Made by a program: the position numbers and the translations under genes. DNA of 8,300 nucleotides from Treponema sp. (GTDB taxonomy: Bacteria; Spirochaetota; Spirochaetia; Treponematales; UBA12059), in the NCBI GenBank assembly GCA_012517645.1, contig JAAYUR010000464.1:1-8300 (forward strand), given 5' to 3'. How positions within the stretch are numbered: the stretch's first letter is position 1; each line of letters opens with the position of its first letter. Positions 1-5,454 of the stretch are shown here, piece after piece. The notes below the pieces were generated by a model, which saw nothing but the letters and a program-made list of their open reading frames with translations, was not told the DNA's origin and did not search any database.

Positions 1-315
1 ACCGGGGCTTTCGGGCCCGTCCTGGTCACGCCGGACGAGCTTCCTCCGGGAGCCCGGGGGGTTCGGATCCGGACCCTGCTGAACGGCCGGACCGTCCAGG
101 ACGGCACCACCTCGGACATGGTTTTCGACGTGGCGGACCTGGTCTCCATCCTCAGCCGGACCATGACCCTGGAGGCCGGGGACGTGCTGGTTACCGGAAC
201 CCCTTCGGGGGTCGGGATGGCCCGCAAACCGCCCCTGTTCATGAAGCCCGGGGACGTCTGCGAGGTGGAGATAGACGGAATCGGAATACTCCGGAATCCG
301 GTTGTCGAGGGCTGA
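1..315 (+). CDS. Fumarylacetoacetate hydrolase family protein, C-terminal part (partial)
   Basis: Frame 1 is open from the first base to a TGA at 313-315, giving 104 visible residues; the start lies outside the window. The visible part matches the catalytic-barrel C-terminus of the FAH superfamily (fumarylacetoacetase, acylpyruvases of the YcgM/HpcE type, 2-hydroxyhepta-2,4-diene-dioate isomerases). It has NGRTVQDGTTSDMVFDVADL, then a helix LVSILSRTMTLEAGDVLVTG, the family-typical TGTPSGVG, and the closing KPGDVCEVEIDGIGILRNPV. Family members are cytosolic, metal-dependent enzymes that cleave or isomerise C-C bonds in beta-diketo acids. The metal ligands and N-terminal half are not visible, so the substrate cannot be assigned. 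The gene converges on the feo operon: the next minus-strand gene ends inside or just beyond its 3' end. Confidence 0.93.
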   Translation, partial: TGAFGPVLVTPDELPPGARGVRIRTLLNGRTVQDGTTSDMVFDVADLVSILSRTMTLEAGDVLVTGTPSGVGMARKPPLFMKPGDVCEVEIDGIGILRNPVVEG

Positions 316-484
316 GCCTCCCTCCGTCGGCCCGTCGGGAACCGTCCCCGCGTTGGGGGTTCCCGCCGCCCCCGGGGTAGCAACAGGGGCGTCCTAGGCC
401 CGCCCGGGCCAGGGCGACGACCATCCCCAGGGCCGCCGCCCCGACGATCCCGACGACGGCGGGGAGCTCCGCGGAACCGCTCAT
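239..484 (-). CDS. Candidate small feoB-linked membrane protein with Cys pair
   Basis: The ATG at 484-482 overlaps the feoB stop as ATGA, the same arrangement that links feoA to feoB, which argues for translational coupling. The frame gives 81 residues. Residues 8-26 (PAVVGIVGAAALGMVVALA) form a credible single transmembrane helix, followed by RAGLGRPCCYPGGGG with a Cys-Cys pair at 34-35. Small single-helix proteins with a cysteine-rich tail, the 'FeoB-associated Cys-rich membrane protein' family, often follow feoB, so position and shape fit. The fit is incomplete: only two cysteines are present rather than a cluster. The tail after residue 40 is Arg/Pro/Gly/Ser-rich without family character, and the frame runs 77 bp antisense into the FAH-family gene. 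Its first 40 codons use G or C at most third positions, like the neighbours. Either a real small gene with a spurious or frameshifted tail, or a chance open frame. Confidence 0.4.
   Translation of the reverse strand: MSGSAELPAVVGIVGAAALGMVVALARAGLGRPCCYPGGGGNPQRGDGSRRADGGRLSPRQPDSGVFRFRLSPPRRRPRAS
336..365. terminator. Hairpin between convergent genes
   Basis: An 8-bp perfect inverted repeat, CGGGAACC (336-343) with GGTTCCCG (358-365), encloses a 14-nt loop whose CCCC and GGG tracts could also pair. It lies 20 bp past the stop codon of the FAH-family gene and in the direction of feo transcription, so it could serve convergent transcripts. Neither side has a U-tract, so this is not a canonical intrinsic terminator. 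It would also fall inside the small feo-linked reading frame if that is real. Confidence 0.35.
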
Positions 485-2625
485 CCCAGGCCCGCCAGGT
501 TCCCGACCTGGTACACCGCGAATCCGATCGCCCAGCCCAGGACCAGGAAATAGGCGACCACGAATCCTAGCCAACCCCAGCCCAGTTCCGCCCGTACCGT
601 CGCCAGGGAGGCGAAGCAGGGAGGTATGATCAGGGTGAAGAGCATGAGGACGAAGCCCGTAAGGGGCGAAAACCCGGGATCCGCCCTAAGGGCTTCCTTC
701 AGGGTTCCGCTCTCCTCGGTCTCGTCCAGTCCGGTCCGGTAGAGGATCCCCAACGTGGAGACCACCACTTCCTTGGCCGCGAAACCCGTCAGGGTTGCCA
801 CGCCGACCCTCCAGTCGAACCCCAGTGGGCGGAAGGCCGGTTCGATGAACTTGCCCAGGCGGCCCGCGGCGCTGTATTCCAGGGCGGCCGTCGCCAGGGA
901 GGTCTCCGCCCAGGCCTCAGCCTGGTCCGCGGACGCCCGGGGATGTTCGGAGGCGTAGAGGGCCGCGAGGTATTCCGCCTCTCCGGGCGCGGGCGTTCGG
1001 GCCGGGAACGCGGTGAGCGCCCAGATCAGGACGGAGGCCGCCAGGATGACCGTCCCGGCCTTCTTGACGTACTGACCGGTCTTCTCCCGGACATGCCAGA
1101 GAACCCCCCTCAGGGTGGGCGCCCGGTAGGGAGGAAGTTCCAGCACGAAGGGGGTGGGCTCCCCCCGGAGCACCGTGCTGTGGAGGAGGAGGGACGAGAG
1201 GAGGGACAGAGCTACCCCGATAGCGTAGATCAGCATGACCACATTGGCCGCGTTTTCCGGGAAGAAGGCGCCGGCCAAGAGGACGTAGACGGGCAGTTTG
1301 GCGCCGCAGCTCATGAAGGGGATCGTCAGGATGGTCGCGATCCGGTCCCTGCGGCTTTTAAGGGTACGGGCCGCCAGGATGGCGGGGACAGAGCACCCGA
1401 ATCCCAGTATCATGGGCAGCACGGACTGGCCGTGGAGTCCGAAGGTGTGCAGGATCCGGTCCGTCGCGAAGGCCGCCCGGGACATATAGCCCACGTCTTC
1501 CAGGATGGACAGGAGGAAGAAGAGGATCACGATCAGGGGCACGAAGGAGAATACCCCTCCGACGCCTCCCAAAATCCCGTCCACCACCAGGGACCGCAGA
1601 AGCCCGTCGGGAAGGACGGAGCCCAGGGCTGCTCCGGACCGTTCGAACAGGCTTTCCAACCAGCCCATGGGGTATTGCCCGATCAGGAAGGTCAACTGAA
1701 AGACCGACCAGAGCACCCCGGCGAATAAGGGCAGGGCCAGGAACGGATGCATGATAAGCTTGTCGATCGATTCGGTTAGGGAGAAATCCGGCTTGCGGAC
1801 CACTCGGACGGTTTCCCGGACCGCCCCCCGGATATAGCCGTACCTCTGCTCGGAAACCACGATCTCCGCGTCCTTCCCGAAGTGACGCTCAACCCACGAC
1901 ACGGACTGCCGGGCGGTCTCCTCGATCTCGGCCGTTCGGGGATGACCAAGAACGATCCGGGCTGCGTGTTCGTCCTTTTCCAGGAGTTTGACCGCCAGCC
2001 ATCGGCCGGGGTGCCTCGATGCGAAGGCGGGATCCGAGTCCAAGAGGGCTTGGAGGCCGTCGATCCGGGTCTCGAGCTCCGCGCCGTACCCGGGCATGCG
2101 GAGCTCTGTCCCTCGGCCCTCCGCCCGCGCCTCGACGGCGTCCAAGAGTTCCTCGATACCGATTCCCCGGGATCCGACCGTCTTGACCATGGGGAGGCCC
2201 AGGACCGTGCCGAGTCCCTCCGCGTCGATCTCGATACCCTTGGCCTCGGCTTCGTCGCTCATGTTCAGGGCGCCCACGACGGGAATGCCGAACTCCTGGA
2301 ATTGCAGACATAGATAGAGGTTCCGCTCGAGATTCGTCGAGTCCAGGACGTCCACGATCACGTCCGGCCGTTCGTCCAGGATGAAGTCCCGGGCTACGAC
2401 CTCGTCCAGCGAATAGGCGGTCAGGCTGTAGGTCCCGGGAAGGTCGACGAACCTGAACTCCCTGCCCCGTCGTACGCGGGAGCCTTCCCGCTTTTCTACC
2501 GTGACCCCCGGGTAGTTGCCGACTTTGTGGTGAGCCCCGGTGAGGGCGTTGAACAAGGTCGTCTTGCCGGAGTTGGGGTTTCCGGCCAGGGCTACCCGGA
2601 CTACCCGGGGCGCCAGGGCGCTCAT
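481..2625 (-). CDS. feoB: Ferrous iron transport protein B (GTPase-gated Fe(II) permease)
   Basis: A 714-residue inner-membrane Fe(II) importer, close to the usual FeoB length. The N-terminal G domain shows G1 GNPNSGKTT (15-23), G2 VGNYPGVTVEK (35-45), G3 DLPG (61-64), G4 NMSD (121-124) and G5 GSRG (151-154). A helical regulatory region follows (about 155-285). The membrane part begins near residue 293 and includes both gate segments, GFGCSVPA (408-415) and PFMSCGAKLP (436-445). It also has LTGFAAKEVVVSTLG (612-626) and IIPPCFASLATVRAELGWGW (666-685). Cys411, Cys440 and Cys670 sit in positions conserved in FeoB and proposed to line the pore. The start is fixed by GGAGGGGGG just upstream and by an ATGA overlap with feoA. 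The protein works with FeoA at the cytoplasmic face, and the operon is probably iron- or oxygen-regulated (see the palindromes). Nothing is truncated. Confidence 0.98.
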   Translation of the reverse strand: MSALAPRVVRVALAGNPNSGKTTLFNALTGAHHKVGNYPGVTVEKREGSRVRRGREFRFVDLPGTYSLTAYSLDEVVARDFILDERPDVIVDVLDSTNLERNLYLCLQFQEFGIPVVGALNMSDEAEAKGIEIDAEGLGTVLGLPMVKTVGSRGIGIEELLDAVEARAEGRGTELRMPGYGAELETRIDGLQALLDSDPAFASRHPGRWLAVKLLEKDEHAARIVLGHPRTAEIEETARQSVSWVERHFGKDAEIVVSEQRYGYIRGAVRETVRVVRKPDFSLTESIDKLIMHPFLALPLFAGVLWSVFQLTFLIGQYPMGWLESLFERSGAALGSVLPDGLLRSLVVDGILGGVGGVFSFVPLIVILFFLLSILEDVGYMSRAAFATDRILHTFGLHGQSVLPMILGFGCSVPAILAARTLKSRRDRIATILTIPFMSCGAKLPVYVLLAGAFFPENAANVVMLIYAIGVALSLLSSLLLHSTVLRGEPTPFVLELPPYRAPTLRGVLWHVREKTGQYVKKAGTVILAASVLIWALTAFPARTPAPGEAEYLAALYASEHPRASADQAEAWAETSLATAALEYSAAGRLGKFIEPAFRPLGFDWRVGVATLTGFAAKEVVVSTLGILYRTGLDETEESGTLKEALRADPGFSPLTGFVLMLFTLIIPPCFASLATVRAELGWGWLGFVVAYFLVLGWAIGFAVYQVGNLAGLG

Positions 2626-3011
2626 ACTCCCCCCTCCGGTCGCGAGGACACACCGGAATCACGGCAGGCGCCGCCGAGCCTCCAACCGCGGTGTCCCGGC
2701 CTCCACCGTCCGCCGGCTCCGTTCCGGTGCCGCCCGCGGAAGGACGCGCCCTGCACGGGGATCTCCGAAACACCAGCCGGTTCAATATACAGGGGCAGAA
2801 CCTCGATGCCCGCGGCCTCGCAGCGCCGCAGGAGTACATCGTAATCCCGAATCCGGATATGCAGGGGACCCCGGAAGGCTCCTCCCCGTACGATGCGGCC
2901 CCGGGCGCCTTCGGTGAACCCCATGTCGGCGAGCCTTCTGCCGACTTCCCGGGGGATCCGCACAGCCACGATCTCGAAATCCTGCCCGACCCTAGCCTCG
3001 GACAACCTCAT
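2622..3011 (-). CDS. feoA: Ferrous iron transport protein A with C-terminal extension
   Basis: FeoA is a small cytoplasmic SH3-like protein needed for FeoB activity. The domain spans residues 1 to about 72: MRLSEARVGQDFEIVAVRIP, then REVGRRLADMGFTEGARGRI, FRGPLHIRIRDYDVLLRRCEA and GIEVLP. The RLADMGFTEG core is the family hallmark. The start at 3011 is chosen because GGAGG sits 4 nt upstream and the SH3 fold begins at once; an upstream in-frame ATG at 3074 would add 21 unrelated residues. The frame continues for about 50 residues beyond the usual FeoA end (typically 75-85 residues in all). This tail is rich in Arg and Gly (SFRGRHRNGAGGRWRPGHRG) and runs exactly to the ATGA overlap with feoB. 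It may be a genuine basic tail or a read-on frame kept for coupling. Confidence 0.93.
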   Translation of the reverse strand: MRLSEARVGQDFEIVAVRIPREVGRRLADMGFTEGARGRIVRGGAFRGPLHIRIRDYDVLLRRCEAAGIEVLPLYIEPAGVSEIPVQGASFRGRHRNGAGGRWRPGHRGWRLGGACRDSGVSSRPEGGV

Positions 3012-3022
3012 AGTGCCTCCAA

Positions 3023-3040
3023 TGTTATGTAAGAATAACA
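3023..3040. promoter_or_regulatory. Candidate feo operator 2 (perfect palindrome in the leader)
   Basis: TGTTATGTAAGAATAACA has perfect 6-bp arms, TGTTAT and ATAACA, around a 6-nt spacer. It lies in the feoA leader, starting 3 nt upstream of the Shine-Dalgarno GGAGG (3020-3016). Its centre is 51 bp from that of the related site at 3074-3091, roughly five helical turns, which would allow cooperative binding on one DNA face. Confidence 0.5.
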
Positions 3041-3073
3041 AGAACTTGAAAAACGAGGAGGCTTGAGGCCTCA

Positions 3074-3091
3074 TGTTTTATTATCCTAACA
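3074..3091. promoter_or_regulatory. Candidate feo operator 1 (covers the -10 box)
   Basis: On the plus strand this is TGTTTTATTATCCTAACA: four perfectly paired outer bases on each side (TGTT and AACA; five each, ATGTT/AACAT, if 3073 and 3092 are included). It is superimposed on the predicted -10 hexamer, where a bound regulator would block RNA polymerase. It has the same arm and spacer dimensions as the perfect palindrome at 3023-3040. The binding protein is unknown; an iron-responsive Fur- or DtxR-type repressor would be the natural candidate for a feo operon, but the sequence does not match a consensus I know. Confidence 0.5.
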
Positions 3092-3111
3092 TTAACGGAA
3101 CCGCACGTCAA
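3083..3111 (-). promoter_or_regulatory. Predicted feoAB promoter
   Basis: Reading the minus strand, TTGACG (3111-3106) is followed after 17 bp by TAGGAT (3088-3083), a good sigma-70-type pair. Initiation is predicted near 3076, leaving a leader of about 65 nt before feoA. A second TTGACG lies 7 bp further upstream (3118-3113). The -35 box overlaps the last codons of the upstream DUF4130 gene, so feo can be transcribed independently. Confidence 0.65.
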
Positions 3112-3917
3112 GCGTCAATTTCGGGCAAGTGTTTCCAGTACCTCCGGGGCATGTACTGGAGGCGGAGCCGGGGATTCCCTCGGGCCGGATTCTCGGCGGC
3201 GGAGTAGTATGTCCGCCAGAGTCCGGCCAGGTCCGTATCGAGTTCCGGGCTACCCCGGGAGGGGAGTACGGATCCTGCAGCCGACCCGCGCCTCAGGTCG
3301 ACGATCCGGAAGGGCTCGGATCCGAATCGCCGTTGGAAGGCGGGAAGCAGGAGGTCCAGGACATCGTTGTCCGGTTCGCACTTCGCCGTGTAGACTCCTT
3401 CGGAGTCCGGCTCGAACCGGAGCAGACCCAGGAGCCGGTGCACTTCCCGCCGGACCTTGAAGGCCGCGGCCCGGACTGCGCGAACTTCCGGCCGAGACCG
3501 ATCCGCGGCGGCCTCGGAGCCGCAGAGCAGGGCGAGAACCGCGAAAGCGGAAGCCTCGGCTTCCACGGGCAGGTCCGTGCGGAGGGCGTACTCGAAGGAC
3601 TCCCAGACGTCCCCTCCCAGGGCCCGAAGGGAGCGCTCCACACGCAGGGCCCGGGAGTCCCGTCCGGTTCCGGGACGCCTGCTGGCGCCTGCGTCCTCGG
3701 GCCTTGGTTCGATCCCCGAGTCTTCTCCGGCAGGTTCGGACAGCCCCAGCTCGAGCTGGCCCTGCGCCGACCCGTGTCCGGCGCCTCGGCCGGAACGGGT
3801 TCGGGGCGGGCAGGCCGAAGGGTCGCCGGCCGACGGGCCGGAACGGAAACCGACGGGCCGCTCCAGGACAGCGGCCGCGGCCAGGAGTGCCCGTTCCCTT
3901 CGATCGGCGCTTCCCAT
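3108..3917 (-). CDS. DUF4130 / TIGR03915-type putative DNA metabolism protein, partner of the radical-SAM protein
   Basis: A 269-residue protein whose C-terminal two thirds match the DUF4130 family. Visible are RALGGDVWESFEYALRTDLP (98-117), the basic helix AFKVRREVHRLLGLLRFEP (152-170), CEPDNDVLDLLLPAFQRRFG (180-199) and DLRRG (207-211). These are followed by LWRTYYSAAENPARGNPRL and the diagnostic MPRRYWKHLPE (256-266) near the C-terminus. The family is almost always encoded beside the radical-SAM/HhH protein found upstream here, and its members are annotated only as probable DNA modification or repair proteins; the reaction is not known to me. The start at 3917 is set by GGGAGGAG 5 nt upstream; a further in-frame ATG at 4091 lies inside the upstream gene. 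The gap to the upstream gene is 31 bp, indicating co-transcription. Oddity: the usual N-terminal YDG-S/T-F-x-G segment is missing, replaced by about 90 residues, mostly low-complexity Gly/Pro/Arg/Ser/Glu. Confidence 0.88.
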   Translation of the reverse strand: MGSADRRERALLAAAAVLERPVGFRSGPSAGDPSACPPRTRSGRGAGHGSAQGQLELGLSEPAGEDSGIEPRPEDAGASRRPGTGRDSRALRVERSLRALGGDVWESFEYALRTDLPVEAEASAFAVLALLCGSEAAADRSRPEVRAVRAAAFKVRREVHRLLGLLRFEPDSEGVYTAKCEPDNDVLDLLLPAFQRRFGSEPFRIVDLRRGSAAGSVLPSRGSPELDTDLAGLWRTYYSAAENPARGNPRLRLQYMPRRYWKHLPEIDA

Positions 3918-3948
3918 AGGTGCTCCTCCCTTGACCCGGACCGGATCT

Positions 3949-5190
3949 CTAAAATTGGAATTCCCTCTGCAGGGATGGAGACGGCGCGGGAGGGGCGGCG
4001 TTCCGCTGTACCGCCCCCGGAACGCCCAGGAGGGCTCCGAGGCGATCGGGATCGCCGTGGACGCCCGCGAAGGAACCGCGGACCTCGACAAAGTGGCGGG
4101 CTCTCTTCCATGCGACCCCGAGCTTGGGCAGGACTTCCAGGGAAAGTCCGCCGGCTCTTCGGGTTTCCAGGATCCGAGCCGCCCCGGTCACGCCGATGCC
4201 CGGAACCCGGAGGATCTCCTCCCGGCCCGCCCGGGCAAGGTCCACCGGAAAGAACTCGGGGTGGCGCAGGGCCCAGGAGGTCTTGGGATCCAGGGCCGCG
4301 TCCAGGTTCGGCTCCGATTCGCCGGCGATTTCGTCCACCGAGAAGCCGTAGAACCGGAGCAGCCAATCCGCCTGGTAGAGCCGATGCTCCCGAAGGAGGG
4401 GAGGGGTTCCGGAGGGCAGGCGAGGGTCTCGGTTGACGGGCACGAAGGCCGAATAGTAGACCCGCCGGAGTCCCAGTCTGCGGTAGAGGCCCGAAGCCAG
4501 GCGGAGCAGGGTCCGGTCCGGTTCCGGGGAGGCTCCGACGATGATCTGGGTGCTCTGTCCCGCCGGGGCGAAGGTACCGCTTCTTCGGCGCGGACGGGAC
4601 GCTTCCCGGATCTCCTCGGACAGGAACCTCATGGCTCCGAGGATCTCGGAGCCGATCTTCTGGGGAGCCAGGGTCTCGAGACTGCTTGCGGTGGGGAGCT
4701 CCAAGTTGGCGGATAATCGGTCCGCCCAGCGCCCCGCTTCGCGGAGCGCCCGCTCACCGGAGCCGGGTATCGCCTTCAGGTGGATGTATCCTCCGAAGCC
4801 TTCCTCCCGTCGAAGCCTCCGGGCAACCTCGGTCAAGCGTTCCATCACGATATCCGGATCCGCGAAGATCCCGGAGGACAGGAAGAGACCCTCCACGTAG
4901 TTCCGTCGGTAAAAGTCCCGGGTTATCCGGACGAGTTCGTCCGCCGTGAAGGAGGTACGGGGGACGTCCGCCCCGGCCCGGTTCGGGCAGTATGCGCAGT
5001 CCAGGCGGCAGGAATTGGAATACAGGACCTTAAGAAGGGATACGCAGCGGCCGTCCCCGGTCCAGGAGTGGCAGATTCCCGCGGGGGTGCAGGCGCCGAG
5101 TGAACCGGACCTTCCGGATCCGCTGGAGGCGCAGGAAGCGTCATACCGGGCGCCGGCGGCCAGGATCGCGAGTTTTTGGGATAGATCCAT
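3949..5190 (-). CDS. Radical-SAM / helix-hairpin-helix putative DNA modification-repair protein (TIGR03916 type)
   Basis: A 413-residue cytosolic enzyme that should cleave S-adenosylmethionine reductively through a [4Fe-4S] cluster held by Cys61, Cys65 and Cys68 (CRLDCAYC). Family signatures include MDLSQKLAILAAGARYDASC (1-20), GICHSWTGDGRCVSLLK (38-54), FYRRNYVEGLFLSSG (93-107) and GYIHLKAIPG (134-143). Further on are ADRLSANLELPT (156-167), GQSTQIIVGASPE (211-223), RRVYYSAFVPV (242-252), PPLLREHRLYQADWLLRFYG (263-282) and WALRHPEFFPVD (306-317). Residues 323-345 (REEILRVPGIGVTGAARILE onward) form a helix-hairpin-helix, a non-specific DNA-binding motif. Extra cysteines at 20, 34, 40 and 49 are notable. 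Start 5190 is where family homology begins; there is no Shine-Dalgarno, and the predicted promoter puts +1 at the ATG. The frame stays open upstream to 5529, but that stretch is non-coding control DNA. The true substrate is unknown. Confidence 0.93.
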   Translation of the reverse strand: MDLSQKLAILAAGARYDASCASSGSGRSGSLGACTPAGICHSWTGDGRCVSLLKVLYSNSCRLDCAYCPNRAGADVPRTSFTADELVRITRDFYRRNYVEGLFLSSGIFADPDIVMERLTEVARRLRREEGFGGYIHLKAIPGSGERALREAGRWADRLSANLELPTASSLETLAPQKIGSEILGAMRFLSEEIREASRPRRRSGTFAPAGQSTQIIVGASPEPDRTLLRLASGLYRRLGLRRVYYSAFVPVNRDPRLPSGTPPLLREHRLYQADWLLRFYGFSVDEIAGESEPNLDAALDPKTSWALRHPEFFPVDLARAGREEILRVPGIGVTGAARILETRRAGGLSLEVLPKLGVAWKRARHFVEVRGSFAGVHGDPDRLGALLGVPGAVQRNAAPPAPSPSLQREFQF

Positions 5191-5196
5191 GGGAAA

Positions 5197-5225
5197 ACTA
5201 TACATCCGTATAGCTTTCAATGCAA
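5197..5225 (-). promoter_or_regulatory. Predicted promoter of the radical-SAM/DUF4130 unit
   Basis: On the minus strand, TTGCAT (5225-5220) and TATAGT (5202-5197) are separated by exactly 17 bp. Initiation 6-8 nt downstream falls on or next to the A of the start codon at 5190, so the mRNA would be leaderless. This agrees with the absence of any purine-rich ribosome-binding sequence before that ATG. Confidence 0.6.
5198..5213. promoter_or_regulatory. 16-bp palindrome over the radical-SAM -10 box
   Basis: Read on the minus strand, CTATACGGATGTATAG has perfect 6-bp arms around a 4-nt centre and overlaps the -10 hexamer in five of six bases. A near-identical sequence lies in the gap leader (7806-7821), in the same orientation relative to its gene. 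Position and symmetry suggest a repressor operator. A LexA-type DNA-damage role would suit a repair operon, but the match to LexA consensus sequences I know is poor. Confidence 0.5.
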
Positions 5226-5259
5226 GAATTTTTACATCCCCTGTACCGGGCCCCCGGCG

Positions 5260-5288
5260 TTGACACCCTTCGAGGGGCGGTATAGAGT
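5260..5288 (+). promoter_or_regulatory. Predicted promoter of the ABC-F leader / small RNA
   Basis: TTGACA (5260-5265), a perfect -35 hexamer, is followed after 17 bp by TAGAGT (5283-5288). The predicted start is near 5295. It diverges from the radical-SAM promoter, with 34 bp between the two -35 boxes. The spacer contains the small palindrome CCCTTCGAGGG (5266-5276). I see no other promoter-like pair between here and the ABC-F start. Confidence 0.65.
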
Positions 5289-5294
5289 AATCGC

Positions 5295-5399
5295 ATGATC
5301 GGTTCGATTTCGTTGAGTTCCGTACTTGCCGTCCGCTCCTCGGGAGACGGCCTACCCGACAGGATAGGTGTGCCCGCAGGATCGGTTGGAGATATTTGA
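5295..5399 (+). CDS. Candidate leaderless 34-codon upstream reading frame
   Basis: ATG at 5295 coincides with the predicted transcription start. The frame encodes MIGSISLSSVLAVRSSGDGL and a further 14 residues, ending at TGA 5397-5399. There is no Shine-Dalgarno, so translation would have to be leaderless. It ends 23 nt before the terminator stem, a geometry used by leader peptides that sense ribosome stalling. The peptide has no run of a single amino acid and no family I recognise. It may equally be an accidental frame inside a structured RNA. Confidence 0.3.
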   Translation: MIGSISLSSVLAVRSSGDGLPDRIGVPAGSVGDI

Positions 5400-5422
5400 G
5401 AAAAAACTTCAATCGAACGCAC

Positions 5423-5454
5423 CGCGCGGCCGCCGACGGCCGCGCGTTTTTTTT
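5423..5454 (+). terminator. Strong intrinsic terminator
   Basis: A perfect 10-bp G+C-only stem, CGCGCGGCCG (5423-5432) with CGGCCGCGCG (5437-5446), has a CCGA loop and is followed immediately by eight T residues (5447-5454). It points along the plus strand, roughly 130 nt after the predicted start and about 150 bp before the ABC-F start codon. It therefore either ends a small RNA or acts as a conditional terminator in the ABC-F leader. Confidence 0.9.

Larger units (their letters stand above)
5295..5454 (+). ncRNA. Candidate structured RNA or attenuator leader upstream of the ABC-F gene
   Basis: A promoter and a strong terminator bracket about 160 nt. The ends can pair: GTTCGATT (5302-5309) with AATCGAAC (5411-5418), 8 bp, with further weaker pairing inside. 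Within lies a bulged hairpin, GCCGT (5328-5332) with ACGGC (5347-5351) capped by CTCC-TCG-GGAG (5336-5346). A weaker CCTA/TAGG hairpin follows. An end-closed rod with internal loops resembles 6S RNA in outline, but I cannot assign it to that or any riboswitch class. Its place before an ABC-F gene also fits a cis-acting attenuator. Confidence 0.4.

Noticed and set aside
1383..1394. Another CGGGGACAGAGC copy inside feoB
   Set aside because: On the minus strand it encodes part of the conserved gate motif GCSVPA, so the match is explained by protein constraint and is not a repeat insertion.
3047..3072. Terminator-like hairpin GAGGC/GCCTC followed by TTTTT on the minus strand
   Set aside because: The stem is only 5 bp with intervening bases before the T-run, and it would lie at about +5 of the feo transcript. 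Too weak to call a terminator or attenuator.
3918..4091. Longer start for the DUF4130 protein at 4091
   Set aside because: It would overlap the upstream gene by more than 140 bp, whereas a strong Shine-Dalgarno precedes 3917.
3129..4436. Long plus-strand open frames opposite the radical-SAM/DUF4130 genes (up to 435 codons)
   Set aside because: They show no family motifs and have Arg/Pro/Gly-rich composition. They lie antisense to convincing genes; GC-rich DNA has few stops, so such shadows are expected.
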